Of a stretch of DNA of 64,000 nucleotides, positions 22,695 through 32,240 are shown piece by piece. A program made the translations under genes and the position numbers. Under the pieces are notes generated by a model that searched no databases, had not been told where the DNA came from, and saw nothing but the letters and a program-made list of their open reading frames with translations. The number at the start of each line of letters is the position of its first letter. Position 1 is the first letter of the stretch. The DNA comes from Nakamurella aerolata (GTDB taxonomy: Bacteria > Actinomycetota > Actinomycetes > Mycobacteriales > Nakamurellaceae), in contig NZ_JABEND010000001.1 of the NCBI RefSeq assembly GCF_013002705.1, positions 372,001 through 436,000 of the forward strand, read 5' to 3'.

Positions 22695-23489
22695 TCAGCG
22701 ATCGGAGCGCCGCCGCAGCAGGCCGACGGCGCGTTTGCCGAGGTTCCCGAGCTGACGCAGCCGGCGGCGCACTCCCCAGATACCGATCTTGGTGAACGAC
22801 TCGGAGATCACCCCGCCGCTCATCTTCGACTCGCCGACCTCGCGCTCGGTGAAGGTGATCGGCACCTCTGTCACGCCGAACCCACTGTCGATGGTGCGCA
22901 TGGTCAGGTCGACCTGGAAGCAGTAGCCGTGCGACTCGATGGTGTCCAGGTCGAGCTCGCGCAACACCTCGGCGCTGTAGGCCCGGTAACCGGCGGTGGC
23001 GTCGCGTACCGGCAACCCCAACGCCATCCGCACGTAGAGGTTCGCGGCCTTGCTCAGCAGCTCGCGCTGCCACGGCCAGTTCACCAGCCCACCGCCCGGC
23101 ACGTACCGGGAGCCGATCACCAGATCGGCGTACCGCCCGGCCCCGAGCAGCCGGGGCAGCTGTTCGGGTGCGTGCGAGCCGTCAGCGTCCATCTCCACCA
23201 GCACGTCGTACCCGTGGTTCAGACCCCAGCGGAACCCGGCGATGTAGGCCCGGCCGAGACCCTCCTTGCCGGCCCGGTGCAGCACCTTGACCGCGTCGTC
23301 GGCGCCGGCGAGTTTGTCGGCGATCTCGCCGGTGCCATCCGGTGAGCTGTCGTCGACCACCAGCAGATCGGCGTCCGGCACCGCCGCCCTGAGCCGCTCA
23401 ACGATGCGCGGCAGGTTCTCGGCCTCGTTGTAGGTCGGGATCACCACCAGCACCGAATCGGACGGGGCGGCGGACGGCGACGAACTCAC
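22695..23489 (-). CDS. ppm1: Polyprenol monophosphomannose synthase
   Basis: A 264-residue GT2 enzyme that transfers mannose from GDP-mannose to polyprenyl phosphate, supplying mannose for lipoglycans and protein O-mannosylation. Motifs: [40 protein letters not shown], the metal-binding [15 protein letters not shown] (DxD), [15 protein letters not shown] and [12 protein letters not shown], then [19 protein letters not shown]. In mycobacteria this domain is fused to Lnt; here it is a separate gene whose GTG start overlaps the lnt stop (GTGA). Confidence 0.93.
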   Translation of the reverse strand: MSSSPSAAPSDSVLVVIPTYNEAENLPRIVERLRAAVPDADLLVVDDSSPDGTGEIADKLAGADDAVKVLHRAGKEGLGRAYIAGFRWGLNHGYDVLVEMDADGSHAPEQLPRLLGAGRYADLVIGSRYVPGGGLVNWPWQRELLSKAANLYVRMALGLPVRDATAGYRAYSAEVLRELDLDTIESHGYCFQVDLTMRTIDSGFGVTEVPITFTEREVGESKMSGGVISESFTKIGIWGVRRRLRQLGNLGKRAVGLLRRRSDR

Positions 23490-25336
23490 GGGTCGGAAAC
23501 CTCCTGTGGCGTACCGGGATTCAGGTTCTTGCCCGGCACCTGTGCTGGCGTTTGCTGGGCCGGTGCTGCCGGTGCGGAGCGCTTCCGCAGCCGGCCGACC
23601 AGCCACAGCACCAGCAGCGCCAGCGGCGCCGCCGCGGTGAGCAGCCATTCCGCCGGACCCCCGAGCACCGTACCCGGTGTTGTCTTGTTGATCAGCGGGA
23701 CGCTCGGGGTCAGGTAGCCGGGAGTGAAAAGCCCGATCCGGCCCGACACCGAGCCGTCGGTGTTGATCACCGCGGACACCCCGCTGGTCGCCGAGATCAG
23801 CACGGTCCGGCCGTACTGCACTGCCCTGACCCGGCTCATCGCCTGCTGTTGGTAGGTCTCGTTGGTGTAGCCGAAGGTGGCATTGTTGGTCTGCACCACC
23901 AGATACTGGGCGCCGCCGTTCACCACGTCGCGGGTCAGCGAGTCTTCGACGATCTCGAAACAGATCAGGTCGCCGAAGGCGATCCCGTCGACGGTGAAGT
24001 TCCCCGGCCGGGTGCCAGCGACAAACTCCGACCTGACCAGATCGACCTTGTCGGAGAACAGCCGGAAGAAAGATCGATACGGCATGTATTCGGCGAACGG
24101 CACCGGATGCCGTTTGGTGTACGTCTCCCCCGGCCCGGCATTCGAGCGGCTGCTCGGGTACCAGACGATCCCCATGTTGTAGGTCCGGTTCGGCTGCCCA
24201 GTGCCCACCACAGCGCCGATCAGAATCGGCACGCCGATGGCGTCGGCCGCCCCGCTGATCACCGCGGCCGCGTCCGGGTTGGTGTACGGATCGATGTCCG
24301 ACGAGTTCTCCGGCCACATCACCAGGGCCGGCCGCGGCGCCCGGCCGGCTCTGACGTCGGCTGCCAACTGCAGGGTTTGGTTGACGTGGTTGTTGAGCAC
24401 CGCCCGCCGGCGATCGTTGAATTCCAGCCCGGGCTTGGGAACGTTTCCCTGGATGACGGCGATGGTGCGCTGCGGATAGGTCTGCGCCTCGTCCGGGCTG
24501 ATCATGCTCAACCGAGCGAGCAGACCGACGGCGAAGGTACCGGCCAGCAACAGCACCGACAGCACCAGCGCGGTCGGGCGGACCGCGGCGCGCCTATCGT
24601 GCGCGTCCCCGGCGGTGCTAGCGGAACTGTGCGGATTGGCGGCACGGTGGGGCCCGCCGGCACCGACCGACGCGGCCGGCGATGACCGGCGGTTGATCAG
24701 CCGCGCCAGCGTCACCGCCAGTTGGGTGAGCGCGAACCCGGCCAGCGCGGTGAGGAAGACCAGCCCGGCCGACCCGATCAGCGACGCGGCGGGCAGCAGC
24801 GGTCCGGTTGCCTGCGAGAACGCCAGCGACCCCCAGGGAAAACCGCCGAACGGAAAGCGCGCCTGCAGCGCCTCACCCGCCACCCAGGCGGCGGCGGCGA
24901 ACACCGGCCAGACCGGGAGCCGCCGCATGCACCAGCAGATCAGCACCGCCGCCAGACCGGTGAGTAGCGCCTCGGCCAGCGCCAGCGCCAGCCATGGCAG
25001 GTTCCCGACGTACACGTTGGTCCAGCTCAGTAGCGGCAGGTAGAACGAGGCCGCCCACACCGCACCGAGCCAGTAGCCGGAACGCCCGCGCACACCGTGC
25101 ACGGCAAGGCCGAGCAGTGCGATGCCGGCAATCGCCGTCCACCACTGTTCCGACGGGGCGTAGGCGGCGTAGGTCGCCAGTCCGCCGGCGACGGCGGCCA
25201 GCAGCCGCAGCCAACCGCGGCGCAGGAATCCGGTTCTGGCCCTTGCCCACCGGCCGGGCTGCGGCTGGTCCGATTCCGACGGCGGAGCGTCCGGCGACGC
25301 CGACCCGGTCGCGGGGACGGCTGATTGTGTGCTCAT
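23486..25336 (-). CDS. lnt: Apolipoprotein N-acyltransferase
   Basis: A 616-residue integral membrane enzyme that adds the third acyl chain to lipoproteins. After a disordered N-terminus come several membrane helices (about residues 40-300), then a periplasmic nitrilase domain with the expected Glu-Lys-Cys triad: [12 protein letters not shown] (Glu), [18 protein letters not shown] (Lys) and [12 protein letters not shown] (Cys), and a last helix near residues 570-590. The C-terminus is Pro/Gln-rich. ATG at 25336 was preferred to the preceding TTG. It is the first gene of the lnt-ppm operon. Confidence 0.92.
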   Translation of the reverse strand: MSTQSAVPATGSASPDAPPSESDQPQPGRWARARTGFLRRGWLRLLAAVAGGLATYAAYAPSEQWWTAIAGIALLGLAVHGVRGRSGYWLGAVWAASFYLPLLSWTNVYVGNLPWLALALAEALLTGLAAVLICWCMRRLPVWPVFAAAAWVAGEALQARFPFGGFPWGSLAFSQATGPLLPAASLIGSAGLVFLTALAGFALTQLAVTLARLINRRSSPAASVGAGGPHRAANPHSSASTAGDAHDRRAAVRPTALVLSVLLLAGTFAVGLLARLSMISPDEAQTYPQRTIAVIQGNVPKPGLEFNDRRRAVLNNHVNQTLQLAADVRAGRAPRPALVMWPENSSDIDPYTNPDAAAVISGAADAIGVPILIGAVVGTGQPNRTYNMGIVWYPSSRSNAGPGETYTKRHPVPFAEYMPYRSFFRLFSDKVDLVRSEFVAGTRPGNFTVDGIAFGDLICFEIVEDSLTRDVVNGGAQYLVVQTNNATFGYTNETYQQQAMSRVRAVQYGRTVLISATSGVSAVINTDGSVSGRIGLFTPGYLTPSVPLINKTTPGTVLGGPAEWLLTAAAPLALLVLWLVGRLRKRSAPAAPAQQTPAQVPGKNLNPGTPQEVSDP

Positions 25337-25527
25337 CAATGGACGAATTTACGTTGCGTGTGTGTGAGCCAGCGTCGCCACTGTTCGGGGAGTTGCCCGC
25401 TGACCCAGACGGGAGGCATGGCCGAGGCGGATCCCGGCCAGCTTCCCAGGTCGCATGCGCATCTGGTCGCCTGCGGCAGCCGGACCTGCACCGCAGGTAC
25501 GCCCCGGACGTCCCGGTACCGTCCCTG

Positions 25528-26412
25528 ATGGCCGAGAATGGTCGCGTGCCAGATGAAACGGTGCCGGACGGCTGGAACTCACCCGAAGGGTCGGATTCGA
25601 CGTTGCCTGCAGGTTCCGAGATTCTGTACTCCGGCCGCACCGATTATGCCGAGGCCAGGATCGAACGCGACCCGGCCTGCTCGTCCGGTCGGCTGCTGTT
25701 TCTCGACGGTGTGGCGGCCTCGTACATCGATCTGGACGACGCCGACCACCTCGAGTTCTTGTACATCCAGCGGTTCGCCGCGATGCTCGGCGTGCTCTGG
25801 CCGGAGCCGCAGCCGCTGCGGGTGACGCATGTCGGCGGCGCCGCCGCCAGTTTGGCCAGATACCTGGGCGAGTCCCGGCCGCACTCGTCACAGCTGGTCT
25901 ACGAGTACGACGGCGCGCTGGTCGAGCTGGCCAGGCGGGAGTTGGGACTGCTCACCTTTCCCGGCCTCAAAGTGAAGACCGGCGATGCCAGGGCGCGCAT
26001 GGACCGCCGCTCCCCCGGCTCCGCCGATGTGGTGATCGGCGATGCCTTCGTCGGGCGAAAGGTGCCGGAAGCGTTGCGTGGCACCGACTACCTCAGCCAG
26101 GTGGCGAACGTGCTCGCCGACGGCGGTGTCTATCTGCTGAACACCATCGAAGGTCCTGACCTGTTCGGCGCGCGCCGGCACGCGGCCACCCTGCAACGCC
26201 AGTTCCGCACGGTGTTCTGCACCACCGACCCCGACGTGCTGGCCGGACGCAACAGCGGCAACGTGCTGTTTCTGGCGACTGACAGGGAGAAGTTCACCTT
26301 CCCGCTCGGCGCGCTGGTGCGGGTGTGCACCACCGGCAGCTACCCGGACCAGGTGATCCGGCCGGACGAGATCGCCGACTTCATCGGCGACGCCCAGCCC
26401 TACCCCGGTTGA
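25528..26412 (+). CDS. Spermidine synthase-like aminopropyltransferase fold protein
   Basis: A 294-residue class I SAM-fold protein of the spermidine-synthase superfamily: GRLLFLDGVAASYIDLDDAD, then VTHVGGAAASLARYLGESRP (nucleotide site), LVYEYDGALVELARRELGL, VKTGDARARM and SADVVIGDAFVGRKVPEALR. The catalytic GDA...D and typical polyamine-site residues of true spermidine synthases are only partly present, and many actinobacterial relatives of this kind have no known polyamine activity. ATG at 25528 begins a Pro/Gly linker of about 30 residues before the fold; the GTG at 25546 is an alternative. Its 3' end overlaps the convergent prolyl oligopeptidase by 13 bp. Confidence 0.72.
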   Translation: MAENGRVPDETVPDGWNSPEGSDSTLPAGSEILYSGRTDYAEARIERDPACSSGRLLFLDGVAASYIDLDDADHLEFLYIQRFAAMLGVLWPEPQPLRVTHVGGAAASLARYLGESRPHSSQLVYEYDGALVELARRELGLLTFPGLKVKTGDARARMDRRSPGSADVVIGDAFVGRKVPEALRGTDYLSQVANVLADGGVYLLNTIEGPDLFGARRHAATLQRQFRTVFCTTDPDVLAGRNSGNVLFLATDREKFTFPLGALVRVCTTGSYPDQVIRPDEIADFIGDAQPYPG

Positions 26413-28763
26413 TCCGATGATTCCGGGTTCAGCCCGGTGTGCGCAGCGGCGAAGGCCAGCTGGTCGGCGTACTCGGCGGCCAGAGCCTGCATGGACTTGC
26501 CGGCACCGTGCCCGGCCTTGGTGTCGATGCGCAACAGCACCGGAGCATCGCCGCCCTGGCTGTACTGCAGCTGGGCGCCGAACTTGAGCGAGTGCGCCGG
26601 CACCACCCTGTCGTCGTGGTCGCCGGTGGTGATCAGGGTGGCGGGATACGACGCCCCTTCCACCGTGTTGTGCAGCGGTGAGTAGGCCCGCAACGCCGGA
26701 AACTGTTGCGGGTCATCGGGATTGCCGTACTCGGTGGTCCAGGCCCGTCCGATGGTGAACAGGTGGAAGCGCAGCATGTCCAACACCCCGACGGTGGGCA
26801 GCGCGGCCGCCCACAGGTCCGGTCGCTGCACCAACGCGGCGCCGGCCAGCAGACCGCCGTTGGAACGGCCGTGCACCGCCAACTGCGCAGCGGTGGTGGT
26901 GCCGTCGGCGATCAGCGCCTCGGCGCAGCCGTACAGATCGTCGAACACCCGCTGCTTGTGCTCCAGCATCCCCGCCTCGTGCCAGGACTGGCCGAACTCG
27001 CCGCCGCCGCGCAGGTTGGCAACCACCAGCACGCCGCCGGCGCGCACCCAGGCGTCGAACATGGCGCGATACTCGGGGACCACGGCGATGTCGAAACCGC
27101 CGTAGCCGTACAGCAGAGTCGGGCGCGGGCCGTCCGGCAGTCCGGACCGCCGCACGACCGTCATCGGCACCGGCGTGCCGTCCGCCGAGACGCCGGTGCG
27201 GCGCTCGATGACCACGTCGACGGCCGGCACCGAACCGGACCGCACCGAGCCGCCCTGCGCGGTGGTTCCGCGCGCTTGGCCCTCTCGCCCTGAATCGTTG
27301 TCCGGCAACGGTTCCGGCTTCTCCGGCGCGTCGGCGGCGACCCGGTAGCAGCTACCAGGGTCGGTGAACGAGCTCCACTCCAGGAATACCTCGTCCGACG
27401 ACAGCCGGCTGTGCAGTCCACTCAGCGACGAGAAGTTTGGTGCCGGAATCGGTTGCGGCGCCTGGCCGCCGCCGTCCAGCGCGCCGGTGCTGTCCACCCC
27501 GGCTGTGCCGTCCGACCCGGCTGTGCCATCCACCCGGGCTGCGCCGTCCGACCCGGCGGCGGAGTCGAGCCGCGGGACCAGATCGATGCGGTGCGCGGTG
27601 TCGTGCGAGTACACCGCGAGCCAGCCGGCCGCACATGCCGCGACCTCGGTGAGTACGTCCTCGGGGTGCTCACCGATCACCTCGACCAGCTGCGGTCCGG
27701 CGGCGCCGTCAGTGCCGTCAGTGTGGGCGGCGGTGCCGTCGGTGTTCGAGTCGCTGTCGGCCAGGTTCAACCGCACCAACCGACCTCGCTCGGCGCCGGC
27801 CTTGGTGGTCAGAAACAGTTGCTCGCCGACGATCTCGACCGGCCAGTAGGTGTCAGTGAGCTCGCCGATCACGGTGCGAACCGCACCGAAGGGAGCTGCC
27901 GGATCGTCCGAGACCGGCACGATCTGCACCAGGGTGCGGGAGTCGGTGCCCGGACCGGCGGTGAGCATCAGGTAGCGGCCGTCGTCGGAGAACTGCGGCT
28001 GCACCAACCACTCCGGTCCGTCGGCCCGGGCCGCGGCCGTTTCCGGCAAATCCTTTGCGGCGGACCAGATCGAGATGTCCTGATCCTGATCGGTGCCCAG
28101 CCGATGCAGGGTCAGCGCTCCTGGCGGCATCTCCACCACGAACTCGCCGTGGCCGTCGGTCTGCGGCTCGGGATAGCGCCAGTACACCAACCCGCTGGAA
28201 TCCGGCAGCCAAGTCGGCCCCACCCACTTGGTCCACTGCAATTCCACGTCGACACGGGCGCCGTTGTCGGCGTCCAACACCACGATGCGCCGCCAGTCCG
28301 AGCCGGATTCCGACAACGCCACCGCCGCGAACCTGCCGTCCGGGCTGATCCCGACGTCGGCGATCGACACCGAGCCGTCGTCCGCCAACTCGTTGGGATC
28401 GAGCAGTACCCGCGGGGTGGAGATCAGCTCGGGCAGGGTGTTCCCGGCGAGCAGACGATGTTGGTTGGCGCCGGCCGGCTTCTGTAACCGGAAGTAGCGC
28501 CCACCGCGCTCCCACGGCGCCCCGGCATGTGGCCGGTCCAGCAGGTGCGTCAGCAGCCGCCGGAAGTAACCGGCGGTCGGCAGCGCATCCAGGTACGGCT
28601 GGCTGACCGCGTTCTGGGCGGTGACAAACGCGACGGTGCGGTCGGCGTCCGGATCCTCCAGGTAGCGGTACGGGTCGGCGACGCGCTCGCCGTGCAGGGT
28701 GTCCGCGGTGTCGTCGCGGGTCGCCTGCGGGTACTCCACCGTTGCCTGGTTCACCGAACTCAC
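26400..28763 (-). CDS. Prolyl oligopeptidase (S9A family)
   Basis: A 787-residue serine peptidase that cleaves short peptides after proline. The N-terminal start (ADPYRYLEDPDADRTVAFVTAQN) leads to a beta-propeller (about 70-520) and an alpha/beta-hydrolase catalytic domain. The triad is Ser in AVHGRSNGGLLAGAAL, Asp in TTGDHDDRVVPAHSLKF and His in KAGHGAGKSMQ; RGGGEFGQSWHEAG is also typical. The propeller carries a low-complexity insert (DSAAGSDGAARVDGTAGSDG...) encoded by an 18-bp tandem array, and the protein is about 80-100 residues longer than most members. No signal peptide. GTG at 28763 overlaps the stop of the Lrp gene. Confidence 0.9.
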   Translation of the reverse strand: MSSVNQATVEYPQATRDDTADTLHGERVADPYRYLEDPDADRTVAFVTAQNAVSQPYLDALPTAGYFRRLLTHLLDRPHAGAPWERGGRYFRLQKPAGANQHRLLAGNTLPELISTPRVLLDPNELADDGSVSIADVGISPDGRFAAVALSESGSDWRRIVVLDADNGARVDVELQWTKWVGPTWLPDSSGLVYWRYPEPQTDGHGEFVVEMPPGALTLHRLGTDQDQDISIWSAAKDLPETAAARADGPEWLVQPQFSDDGRYLMLTAGPGTDSRTLVQIVPVSDDPAAPFGAVRTVIGELTDTYWPVEIVGEQLFLTTKAGAERGRLVRLNLADSDSNTDGTAAHTDGTDGAAGPQLVEVIGEHPEDVLTEVAACAAGWLAVYSHDTAHRIDLVPRLDSAAGSDGAARVDGTAGSDGTAGVDSTGALDGGGQAPQPIPAPNFSSLSGLHSRLSSDEVFLEWSSFTDPGSCYRVAADAPEKPEPLPDNDSGREGQARGTTAQGGSVRSGSVPAVDVVIERRTGVSADGTPVPMTVVRRSGLPDGPRPTLLYGYGGFDIAVVPEYRAMFDAWVRAGGVLVVANLRGGGEFGQSWHEAGMLEHKQRVFDDLYGCAEALIADGTTTAAQLAVHGRSNGGLLAGAALVQRPDLWAAALPTVGVLDMLRFHLFTIGRAWTTEYGNPDDPQQFPALRAYSPLHNTVEGASYPATLITTGDHDDRVVPAHSLKFGAQLQYSQGGDAPVLLRIDTKAGHGAGKSMQALAAEYADQLAFAAAHTGLNPESSDQPG
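27487..27558. repeat. 18-bp tandem array inside the oligopeptidase gene
   Basis: Four units, e.g. GTGCTGTCCACCCCGGCT, GTGCCGTCCGACCCGGCT, GTGCCATCCACCCGGGCT, GCGCCGTCCGACCCGGCG. In the gene frame they encode the (S/A)-G-(V/S)-D-(S/G)-(T/A)-type insert in the beta-propeller. Confidence 0.8.
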
Positions 28764-29242
28764 CGCTGTCGCTCACTTTCCTTGTTGGTCGTTGCTTCCG
28801 GTGACGGCACCGTCCGCTCCTCGAACGGCGTGGAGAGCACCACCGTGGTGCGGGTGGAAAGCCCTGCCCGAGAACGAATCTCGGCGAGCAGTGTCTCCAG
28901 GGCCGCGGGCGAGGCCACCCGCACCTTGACGATGTACGACTCGATGCCGGCAACCGAGTAGCAGGATTGAATCTGCGGCAGCGCCGACAGCCGCTGCGGG
29001 TAGTCGTCGGGCGCCGCCGGGTCGATCGGGGTCAGCGAGATGAAGGCGGTCAGCGGCAGGCCGAGCTGTTCCGGGTCGACCACCGCCGCGTAGCCGCGGA
29101 TCACGCCGCGCTCCTCCAGCCGGCGAACCCGTTGGTGCACAGCAGATACCGACAGTCCGACCCGCTCGGCCAGATCGGTGTAGGAGCATCTGCCGTCCGC
29201 GGCGAGCTCCATCGCGATCCGCGCGTCGACGTCCTCAAGCAC
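28760..29242 (-). CDS. Lrp/AsnC family transcriptional regulator
   Basis: A 160-residue feast/famine regulator: N-terminal winged helix (DVDARIAMELAADGRCSYTD, then LAERVGLSVSAVHQRVRRLE) and a C-terminal RAM ligand domain (VDPEQLGLPLTAFISL, YSVAGIESYIVKVRVASPAA). The GTG start at 29242 lacks a strong Shine-Dalgarno. It is co-transcribed with, and overlaps, the prolyl oligopeptidase gene, suggesting amino acid (perhaps proline) responsive control of peptide use. Confidence 0.9.
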   Translation of the reverse strand: MLEDVDARIAMELAADGRCSYTDLAERVGLSVSAVHQRVRRLEERGVIRGYAAVVDPEQLGLPLTAFISLTPIDPAAPDDYPQRLSALPQIQSCYSVAGIESYIVKVRVASPAALETLLAEIRSRAGLSTRTTVVLSTPFEERTVPSPEATTNKESERQR

Positions 29243-29295
29243 TGGTCACCTCACGCACTGGTCATCCCGGCCCGGTCGCTCCACCATCGCCGCGC

Positions 29296-30525
29296 TCAGG
29301 GCTTCGCACCGCCCACCGAGACCAGCTCGGTCGGGGCGTGGTTGAGCCGCTGGCCGACTCCATCTGCGTCGATCACCACGATGTCTTCGATGCGCACCCC
29401 GAACTTGCCGGGCAGGTAGATCCCCGGCTCCACCGAGAAGGCCATTCCCGGCTCAAGCTCGCGGTCGTTGCCGCGCACCAGGTACGGATGTTCGTGCACC
29501 TCAAGGCCGATGCCGTGGCCGGTGCGGGTGATGAAGTAGTCGCCGTAGCCGGCATCGACGATCACCTGCCGGCTAGCGGCGTCCACCGCTGCGCAACCGG
29601 CGCCGGCCCGCGCCGCCTGCACCCCGGCCTGCTGCGCCTGCTGCACAATTCGGTGCACCTCGGCGAACTCCTCGGTCGGCGCACCGACCACGTACGTCCT
29701 GGTGCAATCGGAGTTGTAGCCGGCCGGGCTCGGGCCGCCGATGTCGACAACGACGGGGTCGCCCTCCCGCAGCACCCGATCGGACGCCTCGTGGTGCGGG
29801 CTGGCGCCGTTCGGACCGGACGCCACGATCACGAAGTCGGCGGCCTGGTGGCCCTCGGCGACCAATGCGGCGGCGATGTCGGCGGCAACCTCCCGTTCGG
29901 TGCGGCCCGGCAGCAGCCACTCGCCGATGCGCCGCTGCACCCTGTCGTTGGCGGCCGCCACCGCCGTCAGCGCGGCCAGTTCGGCCGGGTCCTTGCGCAT
30001 CCGCAGCTCGGCGATGGCCTCGCCGGCCAGCGCCAGCTCGGAGCCGGGCACAGCGGCCCGCAGCCCCAGCGCGTGCATCGCCGGCAGGTAGTAGTCGACG
30101 CCGAGCATCCTGGCCGACTCGGGCAGCAGCGCCGCCAGCGCGGCGTACGGGTCTTCGCCGTCCAGCCAGGTGGCGATCTCCAGGCCGAGTTGCTCGGCGC
30201 CGCTGCCGTTCCAGCCGGGCCGTTCCAAGCTCGGCACCAGCAGCTTGCCGGTGCCGTCCGGGGTCACCACCAGGCAGGTGAGCCGCTCGTGCGACGACAC
30301 CGAATGCCCGACGAAGTACGCGAGGTCGGCGCCCGGCCCGATCACCACGGTGTCAAGGCCGGCGGTGGCGAGCTCGTTGCCCAGGCGCTGCAATCGGCCG
30401 GCCAGATCGGCGGTCGGGGTAGGCGCGGTCAGCGCCGGATCGGTGTTGGGGCCACCCCCGGCCGGTGCGCCCGTGGCGGCCGAATCGGTGCCGGAGGCTG
30501 GACGTGAGGTGCTCGGTGCTGCCAT
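29296..30525 (-). CDS. pepE: M24 metallopeptidase (Xaa-Pro dipeptidase/aminopeptidase type)
   Basis: A 409-residue pita-bread peptidase. The five dimetal ligands are visible: Asp in DPVVVDIGGPSP, Asp in YNSDCTRTYVVG, His in ITRTGHGIGLEVHE, Glu in AFSVEPGIYLPG and Glu in VRIEDIVVID. The N-terminal creatinase-like domain (about 40-170) is present after a disordered Ala/Pro/Thr-rich leader. It corresponds in order to the M24 peptidase next to the 5'-3' exonuclease gene in mycobacteria; the symbol pepE is by that synteny. It shares a proline-peptide theme with the oligopeptidase two genes downstream. Confidence 0.88.
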   Translation of the reverse strand: MAAPSTSRPASGTDSAATGAPAGGGPNTDPALTAPTPTADLAGRLQRLGNELATAGLDTVVIGPGADLAYFVGHSVSSHERLTCLVVTPDGTGKLLVPSLERPGWNGSGAEQLGLEIATWLDGEDPYAALAALLPESARMLGVDYYLPAMHALGLRAAVPGSELALAGEAIAELRMRKDPAELAALTAVAAANDRVQRRIGEWLLPGRTEREVAADIAAALVAEGHQAADFVIVASGPNGASPHHEASDRVLREGDPVVVDIGGPSPAGYNSDCTRTYVVGAPTEEFAEVHRIVQQAQQAGVQAARAGAGCAAVDAASRQVIVDAGYGDYFITRTGHGIGLEVHEHPYLVRGNDRELEPGMAFSVEPGIYLPGKFGVRIEDIVVIDADGVGQRLNHAPTELVSVGGAKP

Positions 30526-30575
30526 GCCGAAGACTGTATCCGTCGGTGGTCTGCCTGGGCCGGTAGCCTCCGTGC

Positions 30576-31505
30576 ATGCTCCAGCTGCTGGATTTCGCCG
30601 GCATCTACTTCCGTGCCTTCCACGCCGTACCCGGTTCGACGGTCGGTCCGCACGGCCGGCCGACCAACGCGGTGCGCGGCGCCCTCGACATCACCGCGCG
30701 GGTCGTCGCCGACACTCGTCCCAGCAGGTTGGTGGCGTGTCTCGACCTGGACTGGCGGCCGGCCTGGCGGGTCGAGTTGTTGCCGAGCTACAAGGCGCAT
30801 CGGGTGGAACGGCTCGGTGCCGGGGACGCACCGGACGTCGAGCAGATGCCGGACGAGCTGACCCCGCAGATTCCGGTGCTGCTCGACGTGATCGCGGCTA
30901 TCGGCATCGCCAGCGCCGGTGCCGAGCAGTGCGAGGCGGACGACGTGATCGCCACCTTGGCCAGCAACGAGCGGGTCGACCCGGTGGAGGTCGTCACCGG
31001 CGACCGCGACCTGATGCAGCTGGCCGACGACACCCCACCCGGGGTTCGGATCAGGTACATCGGCGCGGGGATGAGCAAGCAGGTGGTGCTCGACGCGGCC
31101 GGGGTGCACCGCAAGTACGGAGTTCCGGCAACCGGTTATGCCGACTATGCAACGTTGCGCGGCGACCCGTCCGACGGGCTGCCGGGCGTGCCGGGCGTCG
31201 GCGACAAGACCGCGGCGGCGCTGATCGGGTCGTACGGCAACATCGACGCCATGCTGACCGCCGCCGGCGATCCGGCATCGGCGATGGCGTCCGGTCCGCG
31301 GCGCAAGTTGCTGGCCGCCGCCGACTATCTCGCCGCCGCCCCTGCTGTTGTCGCGGTGCGACGCGACGCCGAGGTGCTGCTGTCCGGGCCGGACGCGGTG
31401 CCCGGCAAGGTCTTCGACCGGCCCCGGCTGGATGCGCTGGTCGCCGAGCACGGCCTCGCCGGTCCGGTCGAGCGGCTGCTGCGGGCGCTCGGCATCACCG
31501 GCTGA
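30576..31505 (+). CDS. 5'-3' exonuclease (FEN-like, Pol I N-terminal domain homologue)
   Basis: A 309-residue stand-alone 5' nuclease. Motifs: LQLLDFAGIYFRAFHAVPGS, LVACLDLDWRPAWRVELLPSYKAHR, the acid cluster AEQCEADDVIATLAS and VEVVTGDRDLMQLADD, and the helix-hairpin-helix region GDPSDGLPGVPGVGDKTAAALI. Metal-binding acids are retained. Probably acts in RNA-primer removal or repair. It is divergent from the M24 peptidase (50 bp between starts), matching mycobacterial order. Confidence 0.92.
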   Translation: MLQLLDFAGIYFRAFHAVPGSTVGPHGRPTNAVRGALDITARVVADTRPSRLVACLDLDWRPAWRVELLPSYKAHRVERLGAGDAPDVEQMPDELTPQIPVLLDVIAAIGIASAGAEQCEADDVIATLASNERVDPVEVVTGDRDLMQLADDTPPGVRIRYIGAGMSKQVVLDAAGVHRKYGVPATGYADYATLRGDPSDGLPGVPGVGDKTAAALIGSYGNIDAMLTAAGDPASAMASGPRRKLLAAADYLAAAPAVVAVRRDAEVLLSGPDAVPGKVFDRPRLDALVAEHGLAGPVERLLRALGITG

Positions 31506-31532
31506 CCGGGCAGCCGAACCCGACGCAAACGG

Positions 31533-32231
31533 TCAGCTGCCGCCGAAACCGTTGTAGTGCACCACTTCTGCCGTATCGCGACGTTTACGACTGCGGGTAC
31601 TTCCGGACGGTGTCGTGGTCGCAGGGTGGCCGAGCGCGATCACCCCGACGATGTTGCGGTCGGCGGGGATCCGCAGCGCGGTCCTGACGGCATCGAGTTG
31701 TTCCACCGGCACTCCGAAGAACAGCGCGCCAAGGCCGGCGTCCTGCGCGGCCAGCAGCATGATCATCGCCGCCATGCCGGTATCGACGTCCCAATAGGGC
31801 ACCGGCCAGTGCGACTCCGAGCCGTCCTGGAAGGGTTTGTCCGGCTCGGTGTAGCGCTGCAGGTAGACGTTCTTGTCCGAGCAGCAGACGATCAGCACCG
31901 GTGCCGCCATCACGCCGGCCAGCCAGTCCGTCGGTACCGGCGCATGCTCGGCCGCGTCATCGGCATCGCGCGCGTCGCCGCCCGGTTTGGTCAGGCTGGC
32001 GTCCCAGAAGCGTTGCCGGGCGGCCGGTTCGTCCAGCACCACAAAATCCCAGCCCTGGCTGAACCCGGCGCTCGGAGCCCGTAATCCGAGCTCGACGATG
32101 GTGCGCACGGTGCCCGGGTCGACGGGACGGTCGGTGTACCGCCTGATCATCCGCCGCCGGCGCACGATGTCGGCGAACCGGCCACGTTCGGCGGCGGCCG
32201 CTGAACCGGCCGCCGCCGCGGGTGTCGTCAC
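31533..32231 (-). CDS. Nitroreductase family flavoprotein
   Basis: A 232-residue FMN-binding nitroreductase-fold protein: FADIVRRRRMIRRYTDRPVD (phosphate-binding Arg cluster), IVELGLRAPSAGFSQGWDFVV, a central DVDTGMAAMIMLLAAQDAGLGALFFG and IPADRNIVGVIALGHPA. It uses NAD(P)H to reduce nitro compounds, quinones or a specialised substrate. It stops 28 bp after the convergent exonuclease gene and lies downstream of the DUF4333 gene. No specific partner is suggested. Confidence 0.87.
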   Translation of the reverse strand: MTTPAAAAGSAAAAERGRFADIVRRRRMIRRYTDRPVDPGTVRTIVELGLRAPSAGFSQGWDFVVLDEPAARQRFWDASLTKPGGDARDADDAAEHAPVPTDWLAGVMAAPVLIVCCSDKNVYLQRYTEPDKPFQDGSESHWPVPYWDVDTGMAAMIMLLAAQDAGLGALFFGVPVEQLDAVRTALRIPADRNIVGVIALGHPATTTPSGSTRSRKRRDTAEVVHYNGFGGS

Positions 32232-32240
32232 GGTGGGCGG